A stretch of DNA of 64,000 nt from Endozoicomonas montiporae CL-33 (GCF_001583435.1 NZ_CP013251.1:1158501-1222500); one strand, 5' to 3'; positions 47,904-57,512 are shown, counted from the stretch's first letter. Notes: generated from the letters alone by a model not told the origin. Made by a program: numbers and translations.

Positions 47904-49778
47904 ATGACGAAGTCGATTATTAAACGGTCAGGCTATCTGGTGCTGGTTCTGGCGGTTTTGCTGTCGGGCTTTCAGATATGGCAGGGTATTACATCCACCC
48001 TATCAGCCACGTATTTTCGTCCTGCTCATCTGAGCTGGGTGATGGTTCTCATTTTTCTGCACATTCCTTTTATCAGGAATGAACAACACCGGTTGTATGT
48101 TCCCGGGCGTATAATGGATCTGGGGTTAGCGATTGCCGCAGTCGTGTCGGGTTATTTTATAGTCAGCTTTGATTACAACGATATTAACTATCTGTTGTAT
48201 GGGCTGGGGACTCCTGATCTTATTGCCGGTGTCGTTTGTCTAGCTCTGTTACTGGAAGCCTGTCGTCGTACGGTTGGCTGGGTCATGGTGATCATTGCCG
48301 GTGTGTTTCTGGCTTACAGTGCGTTTGGTAATTTTCTGCCGGGTACTCTGGCCACCAAGGCTTACAGCTTGCAGGAGCTGATACAGTTTCAGGTGTATTC
48401 CAGTAATGGTGTATTTGGTTCTGCCCTGGGAATAGCAGCGACTACCGTTTTTATTTTTGTACTGTTTGGCGCTTTTCTCGAAGTGACAGGAGCCGGTAAG
48501 TTCTTTATCGATCTGGCCTTTGCCATTGCAGGCAAGTATCGCGGGGGGCCGGCAAAAGCGGCTGTGATTGCCTCTGCCGGACTGGGTTCGATTTCCGGCT
48601 CAGCCATTGCCAATACGGTGACCACCGGTTCGATCACCATTCCCATGATGAAAAAGCTGGGCTACAAGCCGGAGCAGGCGGCAGGCATTGAAGCAGCCGC
48701 TTCCACTGGCGGGCAGATCATGCCACCGATTATGGGTGCCGGTGCTTTTGTTATGGCGCAGTTCACCGGTGTGCCCTATAGCGACATTATGATTGCTTCC
48801 ATTGCGCCTGCGTGCCTGTACTTTTTCTGCACCCTGTTATACGTGCATATCATGGCGTGCAAACTGGGGCTCAGTTCAGCAGAAAGAACCGAAGCGGTCT
48901 GGGACGTTATGAAACACGGGGCACACTTCCTGTTACCCCTGTTATTAATCACGGTTCTATTACTGATGGCCTTTTCACCTCTGCTGGTGGGCGTGATGGG
49001 CTGTGGTGCGATTTTGGTGACGGCTGCTTTACGAAACCATAGTCGTATAGGTTTGCAGAAGATTATTCAGGGCATGAAAAACGGTGCCTTGCTGGCATTA
49101 CCCATATCAGCAGCCTGTGGTGCCGCAGGCATTATTGTGGGCGTGGTTGGTCAAACCGGTATTGGTTTGCAGTTTACCCAGTTTGTGATGACGTTGTCCG
49201 GCGGTTTCATGTTTACCGCCCTGCTGTTAATCAGTCTGGTGGCACTGGTGCTGGGTATGGGGCTGCCGGTAACGGCGGCTTATATCGTTCTGGCGGTGAT
49301 GGCTGTACCGTTGCTGGGTGATTTTGGCCTGCCGGTATTAACGGCGCACTTGTTGGTGTTCTGGTTATCCCAGACTTCCAATGTGACCCCTCCTATTGCT
49401 TTGGCGGCGTTTGCCGGTGCCGGTGTGGCAGATGCCAACCCGATCAAGGCATCGATTGAAGCCTTTAAGCTGGCAGCCGGTCTGTTTGTGATTCCGATTA
49501 TGATGGCTTATTCCGGTCTTATTAATACGGACGGCAATGCTTTTGGTTTTGTGGTGGGTGTTATTCAGACACTGGCGGTCATTATCGCCATGGCAATGGC
49601 CGTTGAAGGGTATTTATTGAGGCCGTTAACTCTGGTTGAGCGAATACTCTGCGCTATCAGCCTGCCGTTATTGTTGTTTAATCCGGCAGGCTTTGGGCTT
49701 TTGGGACTGTTGATGACCGTTGCCGTGGTTATCCTGCAGTGGCATCGTCGGGCTGCGTTTCCGGCAAAGGAAGTCTGA
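47904..49778 (+). CDS. TRAP transporter fused permease (DctQM-type)
   Basis: A 624-residue integral membrane protein with about 16 helices: the small DctQ-like part (to about residue 150) fused to the large DctM part, which contains GLGSISGSAIANTVTTGSIT and ASTGGQIMPPIMGAGAFVMA. It uses the sodium gradient to import the ligand caught by the TAXI protein. GGAGG precedes the start. The stop is three bases from the stop of the convergent gene. Confidence 0.94.
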   Translation: MTKSIIKRSGYLVLVLAVLLSGFQIWQGITSTLSATYFRPAHLSWVMVLIFLHIPFIRNEQHRLYVPGRIMDLGLAIAAVVSGYFIVSFDYNDINYLLYGLGTPDLIAGVVCLALLLEACRRTVGWVMVIIAGVFLAYSAFGNFLPGTLATKAYSLQELIQFQVYSSNGVFGSALGIAATTVFIFVLFGAFLEVTGAGKFFIDLAFAIAGKYRGGPAKAAVIASAGLGSISGSAIANTVTTGSITIPMMKKLGYKPEQAAGIEAAASTGGQIMPPIMGAGAFVMAQFTGVPYSDIMIASIAPACLYFFCTLLYVHIMACKLGLSSAERTEAVWDVMKHGAHFLLPLLLITVLLLMAFSPLLVGVMGCGAILVTAALRNHSRIGLQKIIQGMKNGALLALPISAACGAAGIIVGVVGQTGIGLQFTQFVMTLSGGFMFTALLLISLVALVLGMGLPVTAAYIVLAVMAVPLLGDFGLPVLTAHLLVFWLSQTSNVTPPIALAAFAGAGVADANPIKASIEAFKLAAGLFVIPIMMAYSGLINTDGNAFGFVVGVIQTLAVIIAMAMAVEGYLLRPLTLVERILCAISLPLLLFNPAGFGLLGLLMTVAVVILQWHRRAAFPAKEV

Positions 49779-49781
49779 CCT

Positions 49782-50645
49782 TTAATAGCTATTTATTCTG
49801 GCTATGGAGCCTTTATTGAAGCCTTCATAGGCAGTGACTTCAAGGTCTGAGTCTGCGGGCAATGATTGATACATCTCGGCAGCCATATGCTGTGCCAGCA
49901 GCTCGACCGTGGAGTCAGTGTCGATCAGGTAGCAGAGCTCACTGGCGAGGGTTAGCTCGAAATACCCCTGATCCGCGGTATAGCCAAAACGGTTATACTG
50001 ACGTCCGTTTTCTTCAAAACAGTCAAGCCGGTCTTCTCTGGTAGCAATGTATATATCGCTCCACTTCTCTGCCCAGTCTTTTTCAAGCTGGGGGCTGTCT
50101 TCCCCATTCACCTGAACGTTGATGGCCGAACGATGACCATGGGCAATTCGCTGGCAGTCACCAAGGTGTTTTTTCAGACCGTGACTGTAATGGTAATAAG
50201 CGCCTTTAATGAACTCGTTGTAAAGTTTCAGCTTGACGTCTTTCACATTGTCGGGCAGTTCGGACATCAATGCCTTCTCAAGAATGGGTGTTAACGTTTC
50301 TGTGGCAATTTCCTCTGCATCAACCAGTAACATAGCCTGTGCGGGCGCTTTGCAGTTAATGGTTCCGGTGACTGGCGAGTCGAGCGTCACATCCAGACGA
50401 TCCTTTTCAGCCTCAACTTTAATGGATGGGTGGGCAACCGGAACCAGCAAACGGTGATCCGCCATAAAGTCCAGAGATGCTTTCACCTGCTTTTTGACAT
50501 GGCCGAAGTCAAACACCATGCCCTGTTCATCAAGGTCACCGTATAAGACCACATCCACTAACCAGGTTTCTCCCACAACACCCCGATCAGGGGAGAGAAA
50601 ACTGAAGTCGAGAGTGGTGAGCTGGTTTACAAACAGGGCGGTCAT
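49782..50645 (-). CDS. Double-domain 6-pyruvoyl-tetrahydropterin synthase-like protein
   Basis: The 287-residue protein has two PTPS/QueD-type T-fold units. The first (about 1-110) has FVNQLTTLDFSFLSP and VFDFGHVKKQVKASLDFMAD-HRLL; the second (about 150-287) has HYSHGLKKHLGDCQRIAHGH with the zinc-type histidines and ELCYLIDTDSTVELLAQHMA. QueD makes 6-carboxytetrahydropterin for queuosine. The doubled form with a partly different first domain is less usual, so the exact reaction is uncertain. It is convergent with the TRAP permease. Confidence 0.8.
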   Translation of the reverse strand: MTALFVNQLTTLDFSFLSPDRGVVGETWLVDVVLYGDLDEQGMVFDFGHVKKQVKASLDFMADHRLLVPVAHPSIKVEAEKDRLDVTLDSPVTGTINCKAPAQAMLLVDAEEIATETLTPILEKALMSELPDNVKDVKLKLYNEFIKGAYYHYSHGLKKHLGDCQRIAHGHRSAINVQVNGEDSPQLEKDWAEKWSDIYIATREDRLDCFEENGRQYNRFGYTADQGYFELTLASELCYLIDTDSTVELLAQHMAAEMYQSLPADSDLEVTAYEGFNKGSIARINSY

Positions 50646-50829
50646 AATGGATTTCTTTTTTTATCAGACGTGATCAATAAATGAGACTGAAGTTTAAACC
50701 ATCTTTCTGATTCTTTCAGGAAGAAGGAAAAATTTCACATGTTAGCCAATTTCTCATTATTATTGCCCCATTCAATGATTAATAAGCGATATCTGGTGTC
50801 CTGCAGGCCAACCAGTTCAGGAGTTCACT

Positions 50830-52113
50830 TTGCACAACCTTCTTAGTACCGGGGATCTTGAGTTTGAATCCAGACATATCTGGCACCCTTACAATTCAAC
50901 CAATAGCAAGGTGCCCGTTTTCCCGGTGACCGCGGCGAATGGTGTAAAGCTCACGCTCAATGACGGTCGTGAGATTATCGATGGTATGTCGTCCTGGTGG
51001 TGTATGGCTCACGGCTACAACCATCCGCAGATGAATCAGGCCATGAAAGCCCAGATTGATACGTTCTCCCATGTGATGTTTGGCGGTCTGACTCATAAAC
51101 CGGCTATTGACCTTGCGCGCAAGCTGGTGGAAATGACACCGGAACCGATTCAGACCGTTTTCTTTGCGGATTCAGGCTCTGTCGCTGTGGAAGTGGCGAT
51201 AAAAATGGCCATGCAGTACTGGGTGGTTCAGGGAAATACCCGAAAAACAAAAATGCTGACCTTCCGTGGCGGTTATTATGGTGATACCACCGGAGCCATG
51301 TCGGTGTGTGATCCGGTGGGCGGGATGCATTCCATGTTTACCGGCCTTTTGCCGGAGCATCACTTTGTCCCACGTCCTGCCTGTAAGTTTGACGAACCTT
51401 TTGACGAGTCGCATATCAGCGAGTTCAAAAATGCGCTGGAATCCATGCATGAAAATGTAGCCGCCGTGATTATTGAACCAGTGGTTCAGGGTGCAGGAGG
51501 CATGTACTTCTATTCGCCGGACTTTCTGAAGCGGGTGCGTGAACTGTGTGATGAATACAATGTTCTGCTGATTCATGACGAAATCGCCACCGGTTTCGGC
51601 AGAACCGGCAAGCTGTTTGCTTGTGAACATGCCAATACGGTTCCGGACATTATGACCGTGGGCAAAGCCCTGACAGGGGGCTACATGACACTGGCAGCCA
51701 CCCTTTGTACTGAAAAGGTCAGTGGTACTATCTCGGAAAACGGCGCGATTATGCATGGCCCGACATTTATGGCTAACCCTCTGGCCTGTGCCGCAGCCTG
51801 TGCCAGTCTGGATATTTTTGCCACGGGCGAATGGAAGGCTCAGGTAGCCAATATCGAACAGAAACTGCGGGACGGCCTGATGCCCTGTGCCGGGTTCGAT
51901 ACCGTGGCTGAAGTCAGGATTCTGGGCGCTATTGGTGTGATAGAAATGAAAGAACCGGTTGTCATGGAAGAAATCCAACCGATGTTTGTGGACGAAGGTA
52001 TCTGGGTACGCCCGTTTGGCAAACTGGTGTATATCATGCCGCCTTACATTATCAGCGATGACGATCTGGCGTTTTTGTGCCAGCAGCTCTGCAAGGTGAT
52101 CAGTCGCATTTAA
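50830..52113 (+). CDS. bioA: Adenosylmethionine-8-amino-7-oxononanoate aminotransferase
   Basis: The 427-residue PLP enzyme of biotin synthesis that makes 7,8-diaminopelargonic acid. Family marks: RHIWHPYNST, GMSSWWCMAHGYNHP, FFADSGSVAVEVAIKMAMQY (about 114-133), IHDEIATGFGRTGK and the Schiff-base Lys in TVGKALTGGYM (about 277). Start is TTG at 50830, with AGGAG six bases upstream. The other bio genes are not in the window. I found no convincing BirA operator upstream. Confidence 0.95.
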   Translation: MHNLLSTGDLEFESRHIWHPYNSTNSKVPVFPVTAANGVKLTLNDGREIIDGMSSWWCMAHGYNHPQMNQAMKAQIDTFSHVMFGGLTHKPAIDLARKLVEMTPEPIQTVFFADSGSVAVEVAIKMAMQYWVVQGNTRKTKMLTFRGGYYGDTTGAMSVCDPVGGMHSMFTGLLPEHHFVPRPACKFDEPFDESHISEFKNALESMHENVAAVIIEPVVQGAGGMYFYSPDFLKRVRELCDEYNVLLIHDEIATGFGRTGKLFACEHANTVPDIMTVGKALTGGYMTLAATLCTEKVSGTISENGAIMHGPTFMANPLACAAACASLDIFATGEWKAQVANIEQKLRDGLMPCAGFDTVAEVRILGAIGVIEMKEPVVMEEIQPMFVDEGIWVRPFGKLVYIMPPYIISDDDLAFLCQQLCKVISRI

Positions 52114-52226
52114 AATCGGCTTTCATAGAAGATTTCAATCAATGCAACAGGCTCTTTTTGCTTGGTCTGCAGCCCTGAATCGGTTCATACTGACATCATG
52201 GGCAACGACTTACGAGGGAGCCAAAC

Positions 52227-52631
52227 ATGAAAGTGGTTAAAGATATCGTTCGCAAAAATATCGTTCCTCTTTCATCAGACCTGATGCTGGCGGATGCGGT
52301 GGAACGTATTCTGGCATCAGGCCTGACGGGACTGCCAGTAGTAAACGATGACAGAAAACTGGTGGGCTTTTTATCGGAGCAGGATTGCATTGCACAGATG
52401 ATTTCGGGCACTTACCACTCAGACAGTCGCAAGGTGGTATCGGATCTGATGCATAAGGAACCATTGTCTGTTTCGCCTGAAGAATCGGTGATTGATATTG
52501 CCCAGAGAATGCAGGGTAACAAGCCCAAGGTTTACCCTGTGATTCAGGACTATGAGCTGGTGGGCGTTATCAGTCGTAAGGATGTGTTGCAGGCGTTGAG
52601 TGAAATGATCAAAAGCGTATCGTATGCCTGA
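52227..52631 (+). CDS. Tandem CBS-domain protein
   Basis: A 134-residue protein made only of a CBS pair: SSDLMLADAVERILASGLTG with KLVGFLSEQD, and SVSPEESVIDIAQRM with ELVGVISRKDV. Such Bateman modules bind adenine nucleotides and act as energy sensors in partner proteins. GAGGGAG precedes the ATG. No partner gene is apparent. Confidence 0.92.
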   Translation: MKVVKDIVRKNIVPLSSDLMLADAVERILASGLTGLPVVNDDRKLVGFLSEQDCIAQMISGTYHSDSRKVVSDLMHKEPLSVSPEESVIDIAQRMQGNKPKVYPVIQDYELVGVISRKDVLQALSEMIKSVSYA

Positions 52632-52649
52632 ATCTGCCAACTCTTTCAC

Positions 52650-52682
52650 TGACTCAGGGCATATTGGATACGCCCTGAGTCA
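52650..52682. terminator. Shared hairpin between convergent genes
   Basis: TGACTCAGGGC / GCCCTGAGTCA, an 11-base perfect stem with an 11-base loop, exactly between two converging genes. There is no clear T run on either side, so it may act as a weak bidirectional terminator. Confidence 0.55.
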
Positions 52683-52688
52683 CTCCCT

Positions 52689-53930
52689 TCAGCTTTCCAA
52701 CTGTTCGGGTGATAGCTCGCCTGCCTGTTCCAGTTCCTGATTGACCATGGCGGTAACACAGGAGTCGGACCAGACGTTGATGGCGCTTTCCAGCATATCG
52801 ATGAAACTGTAAAACGGCAGAATCAGCAGCATCAGCTGCAAGTCCACATTCATGGCAGCCAGAAACGCACTGGACAGCATATAGCAGCCCATGGGCACAC
52901 CCGCATTGCCAATGGCGGCAATGGAGGCAATCAGAACCCACGATAACAGTTCCAGCATTGAAAACTCTACCCCGTTGCTCTGGGAAACGAACAGGACAGT
53001 AATCAGAATAAAAGCTGCACAAGCATTCATATTGACACTGATGCACAGTGGCATGCTGAACCGGGCGACTTTGCCATTCACGCCCATGCGATGTTCTGCG
53101 CATTCCACCGCAGACGGCAGAGCCGCACTGGATGACTTGGAGAAAAAGGCAATGGTCAGAGCTGGCCACATGGCTTTCAGGGTTTTCAAAGGCGGAATGC
53201 CTTTGCTCTTAAGGAACAGCGGTAAAATGACTCCGGCCTGAATCACGTTTGCCAGCAGTACGCACACCAGATAAACCGCCAGCCCCTGCAGCATGTCCTG
53301 ATTCTGGAAGTCCCGGACAAACAGGGTGACGAATGCCCAGACAGCCAGCGGCATCAGCTTGAGCACAAAGCTGGTCATTTTCATAACCGCTGCAAACAGA
53401 CTGTCGAACAGTTTGTGCAGGGTTTCCTTGTGATCCTGCCGCAGGGACAGAATGGCGGCGCTCATCAGCAGAGCCAGGAACAGGGCTCCCATGACATTGC
53501 CGTTGTAAAAAGGCTCGACAAAGCTCGAAGGAATGATGCTCAGCAGATAATTCCAGTAGCTGACCACTTCTACTCCCTGTTCTGACTGGCTGGCAGCCAG
53601 ACCCTGATGCGCAGGATCAAGGGTGGTATAGAGAGCCAGAGCCATGGCAGCGGCTACGACTGTCGTCAGGAGGGTGAACTTGAGAACTTTGCCTCCCATG
53701 GCTTTGACATCGCCCATACCACTCATGCCTGACAGCGTTGCGATCAGGGAAAAGAAAATGATGGGCAGGCTGACCAGCTTCAGCAGCCGGATGAATATAT
53801 CGGTAATGACTTCACAGGCGTCATTAATGATTGAAACATCAAGCCAGCCGGTGAATATTCCAAGACCTGCTGCCAGCAGCAACAAGGCAGTCGAGCTGAT
53901 TTTGTGGTGTTTGTTGCATCGGTCACACAT
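52689..53930 (-). CDS. Dicarboxylate/amino acid:cation symporter (SDF/DAACS)
   Basis: A 413-residue membrane protein with about eight helices and re-entrant loops. FIRLLKLVSLPIIFFSLIAT, FSKSSSAALPSAVECAEHRM (hairpin 1) and IGNAGVPMGCYMLSSAFLAA (hairpin 2) are the GltPh/GltP-type signatures. It takes up glutamate, aspartate, serine or a C4 acid with Na+ or H+. It lies alone on the minus strand. The start at 53930 has AAGGAG upstream. Confidence 0.92.
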   Translation of the reverse strand: MCDRCNKHHKISSTALLLLAAGLGIFTGWLDVSIINDACEVITDIFIRLLKLVSLPIIFFSLIATLSGMSGMGDVKAMGGKVLKFTLLTTVVAAAMALALYTTLDPAHQGLAASQSEQGVEVVSYWNYLLSIIPSSFVEPFYNGNVMGALFLALLMSAAILSLRQDHKETLHKLFDSLFAAVMKMTSFVLKLMPLAVWAFVTLFVRDFQNQDMLQGLAVYLVCVLLANVIQAGVILPLFLKSKGIPPLKTLKAMWPALTIAFFSKSSSAALPSAVECAEHRMGVNGKVARFSMPLCISVNMNACAAFILITVLFVSQSNGVEFSMLELLSWVLIASIAAIGNAGVPMGCYMLSSAFLAAMNVDLQLMLLILPFYSFIDMLESAINVWSDSCVTAMVNQELEQAGELSPEQLES

Positions 53931-54289
53931 GGTTAATCTCCTTACATCCTTAATCGTCTGGAAAGCGGTTCAATCAGACTGTGTGGAAACAACAACGAGA
54001 GTAAGGCTTTTCCGTGTCAGGCCTTTTGATGGTGTTCTTTAACGGGCTCTGCCTGCCGGAAGCGGCTATCTGGACGCGTATTTCAGTATTCATAGACAGA
54101 TAGATTAGCTTCAGGTTCCGATTTCTCTAATGCGAATTTGATATTTGCTTATGTGGGTTAAAAGCTTGACTACACTATGAGCCGGTGACAATGCTGAAGC
54201 CTTAATGGCTTCTGATGCACGCCGGGTTCTTGTTAGACGTTAATTTTGTACGAATGTTTTATTTTTCGATCAGCGTCTGGAGGTGAAGC
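53931..54289. other. Intergenic region between divergent genes
   Basis: Gene-free, about 360 bases. A TTGACT at about 54166 might be a -35 element, but no good -10 follows. CTGGAGGTGAAGC directly before 54290 is the ribosome site of the next gene. Otherwise nothing recognised. Confidence 0.4.
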
Positions 54290-54538
54290 ATGACAATTCG
54301 TTTTGATCTGCCTGAGTCACTGGAAGAGTTCGACGAGCAGGAAGACGGGCCAGAGCAGCCCTGTTTTCCCTATCCGGGTTATGATGATCGACATAGAGGC
54401 ATTGATTTCTGGGCTTCGGCAACAGAGCGTCACCCGGTCCGCCTTCAGTTGAAGGGGGCTTCCGGTAATTTCCGACAGCCTGTAAGCAAGCGCTTGTGCT
54501 CTAAAGGTCGGAAAGTTCTGTTAAAGGTTATCTGTTAG
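54290..54538 (+). CDS. Small hypothetical protein (82 aa)
   Basis: MTIRFDLPESLEEFDEQEDG is very acidic; the C-terminal half is basic (VSKRLCSKGRKVLLKVIC). No family recognised. A strong GGAGG six bases before the ATG and a start 41 bases ahead of the next gene support it being real and co-transcribed with the phosphatase. Confidence 0.6.
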   Translation: MTIRFDLPESLEEFDEQEDGPEQPCFPYPGYDDRHRGIDFWASATERHPVRLQLKGASGNFRQPVSKRLCSKGRKVLLKVIC

Positions 54539-54578
54539 TGCCAAAGTCCGTATCGGCAGACTTCTCGGGAGGGATGAT

Positions 54579-55157
54579 TTGGAACTGATTATCTGCCGAC
54601 ATGGTGAAGCGGAGCAGAATGCCGGAGGGTGGTATAACTCAAACCCTGACCACCCCGGGTACATAGAAGCTCATCTGACGTCGAAAGGCGTCTGTCAGGT
54701 GCGTCAGCTGGGTTGGCTCCTTCAGTCAATAGGAGTGGCGGCAGACAGCGTCTGTCAGGTGTTTGCATCGCCACTGCCCAGAACCTGTGAATCGGCACAA
54801 AATGTGATGGACGTACTGAAGGTTCCAGAACAAAAGCTAACGACGGAGCGGAAACTGATCGAGTCGCAGGTGGGCGACAGGGAGAGCCAGCTGGTTGATC
54901 GTTACAATGACATAGATTTCTGGTTTCCGGACAGTCCGGAGTCATTTAATGGTGAAACCAGAGGCACTATAAAATCGAGAATGGTTGATGCCTGTGTTGA
55001 TATTTATCAGCACTATCGTACTTGTGATGGCTATGTATTGTTATTCAGCCACGGTGCTCCCATCTACTTGCTTCTGGAAGCCTTGACCGGAACAGGTGAG
55101 CGTCTGGATACCGCTGGATACAGACAATTGAAAATTACACCGGAAATGTTTTTCTAA
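54579..55157 (+). CDS. Histidine phosphatase family protein
   Basis: A 192-residue phosphoglycerate-mutase-like phosphatase. The LIICRHGEAEQNAGG start has the RHG phospho-histidine motif (His 8), and the second catalytic His is in LFSHGAPIYLL (about 163). The TTG start at 54579 is chosen because GGGAGGG lies six bases upstream. The substrate is not indicated; SixA-type protein phosphatases and small-molecule phosphatases are both possible. Confidence 0.85.
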   Translation: MELIICRHGEAEQNAGGWYNSNPDHPGYIEAHLTSKGVCQVRQLGWLLQSIGVAADSVCQVFASPLPRTCESAQNVMDVLKVPEQKLTTERKLIESQVGDRESQLVDRYNDIDFWFPDSPESFNGETRGTIKSRMVDACVDIYQHYRTCDGYVLLFSHGAPIYLLLEALTGTGERLDTAGYRQLKITPEMFF

Positions 55158-55244
55158 ACAGATCTCTGCTTTAAAATGCCTGACAACCTTTGCCCCCACT
55201 GACCTGATGGCCGGGCACTTTTTTGATTTCAGGATGAATGAAGC

Positions 55245-55886
55245 ATGACAAAGCAGACTGACTTTATCAGGGTCACCTTTCCGGTGGGCCCTTTGCAGTG
55301 CAACTGCACGATCATTGGTGACAAAGCGACCGGCAAAGCCATTGTTGTTGATCCGGGCGGCAATGCCGACACCATTCTTGTCAAACTGAATGAGTTGGGG
55401 TTAAAGGCTGCAGCCTTGATTCATACTCATGCTCATCTGGATCATTTTCTGGCCAGTGGCGAACTGAAAAAACTGACGGGTGCACCGATTCATCTCCATG
55501 AGGAAGATAAATTTCTGTGGGATAACCTTGAGGGTCAGTGTCGTATGTTTGGCGTGCCGTATGCACCAGTACCAGACCCTGACTACTGGCTTAAAGATGA
55601 TGAAGAGCTGCCCTGTGGTTGTGGTGTAGCCCTGCACACACCGGGCCATACGCCCGGCTCAATGAGTTTTTACTTTGAATCACACAAACTATTGATTGCT
55701 GGTGATACACTGTTTCGTCGCTCCATTGGCCGAACCGACCTCTGGGGTGGAGACTTCAGAACCATAGAAAAATCCATTAAAGAACGTTTATATGTTCTGG
55801 ATGAAGAAGCCTGTGTAGTTACAGGACACGGACCAGATACTACCATTGGTGAGGAGATTCGAGAGAACAGTATTGTCAGGGGCTGA
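55245..55886 (+). CDS. Metallo-beta-lactamase-fold hydrolase (glyoxalase II-like, YcbL type)
   Basis: A 213-residue cytoplasmic metal hydrolase with the MBL signature THAHLDHF (about 63-70), CxxxLHTPGHTPGSMSF (His about 141), LIAGDTLFRRSIGRTD (bridging Asp) and the last His in VVTGHGPDT. It is the short, single-domain type close to E. coli YcbL, a thioester hydrolase with weak glyoxalase II activity. Confidence 0.9.
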   Translation: MTKQTDFIRVTFPVGPLQCNCTIIGDKATGKAIVVDPGGNADTILVKLNELGLKAAALIHTHAHLDHFLASGELKKLTGAPIHLHEEDKFLWDNLEGQCRMFGVPYAPVPDPDYWLKDDEELPCGCGVALHTPGHTPGSMSFYFESHKLLIAGDTLFRRSIGRTDLWGGDFRTIEKSIKERLYVLDEEACVVTGHGPDTTIGEEIRENSIVRG

Positions 55887-55921
55887 TTCCTTACGGCTGC
55901 TTTTCTCCAAGGAGTACATAC

Positions 55922-56584
55922 ATGATCAGATCTTTCAGAAATGCACTACCGTTGTTGTTTGTTGCTGCTTTTATGGCAGGTTGTCAGACGACAGATCCTT
56001 ATACTGGTGAGCAACAGACTCAGAAAACAGCTAAATACGGTGGCATTGGCGCCCTGGCAGGTGCTGTCATCGGCGGCATAGCGGATGGTGGTGAAGGTGC
56101 TTTGAAAGGCGCTGCGATTGGTGGTGCTGCGGGTGCGGGTTATGGTTACTACACAGACCGTCAGGAATCAAAACTGCGTCAGGAACTGCAGGGAACCGGT
56201 GTTCAGGTGTCCAGACAGGGCGATAACCTGAAGTTGATCATGCCTTCCAATATTACTTTTGACAGCAGTCAGGCAGAGATTAAATCAAGTTTTTATCCGG
56301 TACTGGGTTCTGTTGCCAAGGTGATGAAAGAATTCGATAAAAACCTTATACAGATTCGCGGTTATACCGACAGTACCGGTGGCCCTTCAATTAATAACCC
56401 TCTGTCTCAATCCCGTGCGGAATCTGTTGCCAGATATCTGGTGGCTCAGGGTGTACCAGCGACTCGTATGAGCATTTATGGTATGGGTGCATCTAACCCT
56501 ATAGGCGACAATTCAACTCAATCCGGTCGGGCATTGAATCGTCGGGTTGAAATTGATCTGGTGCCTAATACTGGTCAGAGATAA
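55922..56584 (+). CDS. OmpA-family lipoprotein with glycine-zipper (YiaD-like)
   Basis: A 220-residue outer-membrane lipoprotein: lipobox AFMAGC (Cys about 21), a glycine-zipper segment (GGIGALAGAVIGGIADGGEG, about 40-60) and a C-terminal OmpA peptidoglycan-binding domain (NITFDSSQAEIKSSFYPVL; GYTDSTGG; LSQSRAESVARYLVAQGV; NRRVEIDLVP). It tethers the outer membrane to peptidoglycan. Followed by a strong terminator. Confidence 0.93.
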   Translation: MIRSFRNALPLLFVAAFMAGCQTTDPYTGEQQTQKTAKYGGIGALAGAVIGGIADGGEGALKGAAIGGAAGAGYGYYTDRQESKLRQELQGTGVQVSRQGDNLKLIMPSNITFDSSQAEIKSSFYPVLGSVAKVMKEFDKNLIQIRGYTDSTGGPSINNPLSQSRAESVARYLVAQGVPATRMSIYGMGASNPIGDNSTQSGRALNRRVEIDLVPNTGQR

Positions 56585-56600
56585 GCGACGATGTAATTTA

Positions 56601-56632
56601 AAAATTGCCGTCTCCAAAGCGGCAATTTTTTT
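56601..56632 (+). terminator. Rho-independent terminator of the OmpA-family gene
   Basis: AAAATTGCCG / CGGCAATTTTTTT with a nine-base loop, ending in seven T. The intron-like sequence begins directly behind the T run. Confidence 0.9.
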
Positions 56633-57439
56633 GTTTGCCCAGCGAAGCGGGCAAACCCGTCAGGCTGAAAGAAGCCTGAACCGCCCCGACTGAGGGGAAG
56701 GTAATCCGAATGGCAAGGGCGTTGCTGGCCAACGGCAGGGTCTGAAGGAAGCCATAGGAAGTCAGAGGTACACAGCGCAAGCGAACCTGATTCGGCAGGT
56801 TGGGTGCGGTAAGCGTGCAAAATAGCGCAAAGCCCGATACTCAGTCAGTCCCAACTCTGTGTTTGAGGGTGGCATCTCTGGCAGGAAACCGTTTAGTAAC
56901 CGGGGAAGCCTGGCATCTATCCCTGGTCGCTCAGGGGCTTTTATCACAAGAGGAAACTCAAGGATAAAAGTGGTGTGAGGTGGCAGATGATCCCTTAGTA
57001 GTGTCGAAGCTCCGGCCTGTGATAGCGGGCAACCGTCTGGAGGGCAAAACCGGAGTGACTGCAACCTTCTGAGTAACTCACTCCACAAGCCTTGTTATCA
57101 CTGGATTTATATTTTTGATTATAAAGTACAAGAAAGGGCTTATTGGAACGTTAGTTACTCATAGATGTTTGGCCGCGTTCGGCCTGGGGCGCTTCTAAAC
57201 ATGAATTGCGTAGCCATTCTGAATCACGGGAGCTGCGTTGGAACTCCTCGCAATAGCTCGCTATTACTCGTTGTTCCGCCTTTATGCCCTTCAGGGTATT
57301 GTCCCGCGACCCAGAATGGCTTGCTCATGGTCATATTTAGAAGACGGAATTGGTATTAACTGACCGAAACGCCCAGTACAGACCTGTACGCTGGGTGTTG
57401 TGGGAGGAGCGTAGCCGTGAGGCTACGCCCTATCCCGAT
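56633..57439 (+). ncRNA. Degenerate group II intron lacking its reverse transcriptase gene
   Basis: Starts GTTTGCCC immediately after a terminator. The left part (56633-57080) has the look of domain I: CAGGCTGAAAGAAGCCTG, GGTAATCCGAATGGCAAGGG, GGGTCTGAAGGAAGCC, and CCCTTAGTAGTGTCGAAGC near the ORF side. The right part has a domain V-like hairpin (AACGCCCAG...CTGGGTGTT, 57368-57399) and a domain VI-like stem ending CCCTATCCCGAT (about 57439). The catalytic triad would be CGC, as in class C introns, which insert behind terminators. No reverse-transcriptase frame is left; a palindromic element lies in the middle. Family call from pattern memory only. Confidence 0.55.
57190..57358. repeat. Palindromic MITE-like element, family 1
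   Basis: Runs from TTCTAAACATGAATTGCG to GACGGAATTGGTATTA; arms AGCCATTCTGAATCACGGGA and CCGCGACCCAGAATGGC pair, around the core GGAACTCCTCGCAATAGC. It is the reverse-complement, uninterrupted counterpart of the copy at 8884-9206 and lies inside the intron remnant. Confidence 0.75.
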
Positions 57440-57512
57440 TGGGTTGGCATCGTAGCAAAAGATCCGCACACTGATCATTTCAGGCTGAGGTTTAGTTCGG
57501 AAGGGCGTGGAT

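Noticed and set aside
50690..50830. A possible BirA operator before bioA (AGTTTAAACC)
   Set aside because: Only one half-site; the required second half at the right spacing is missing.
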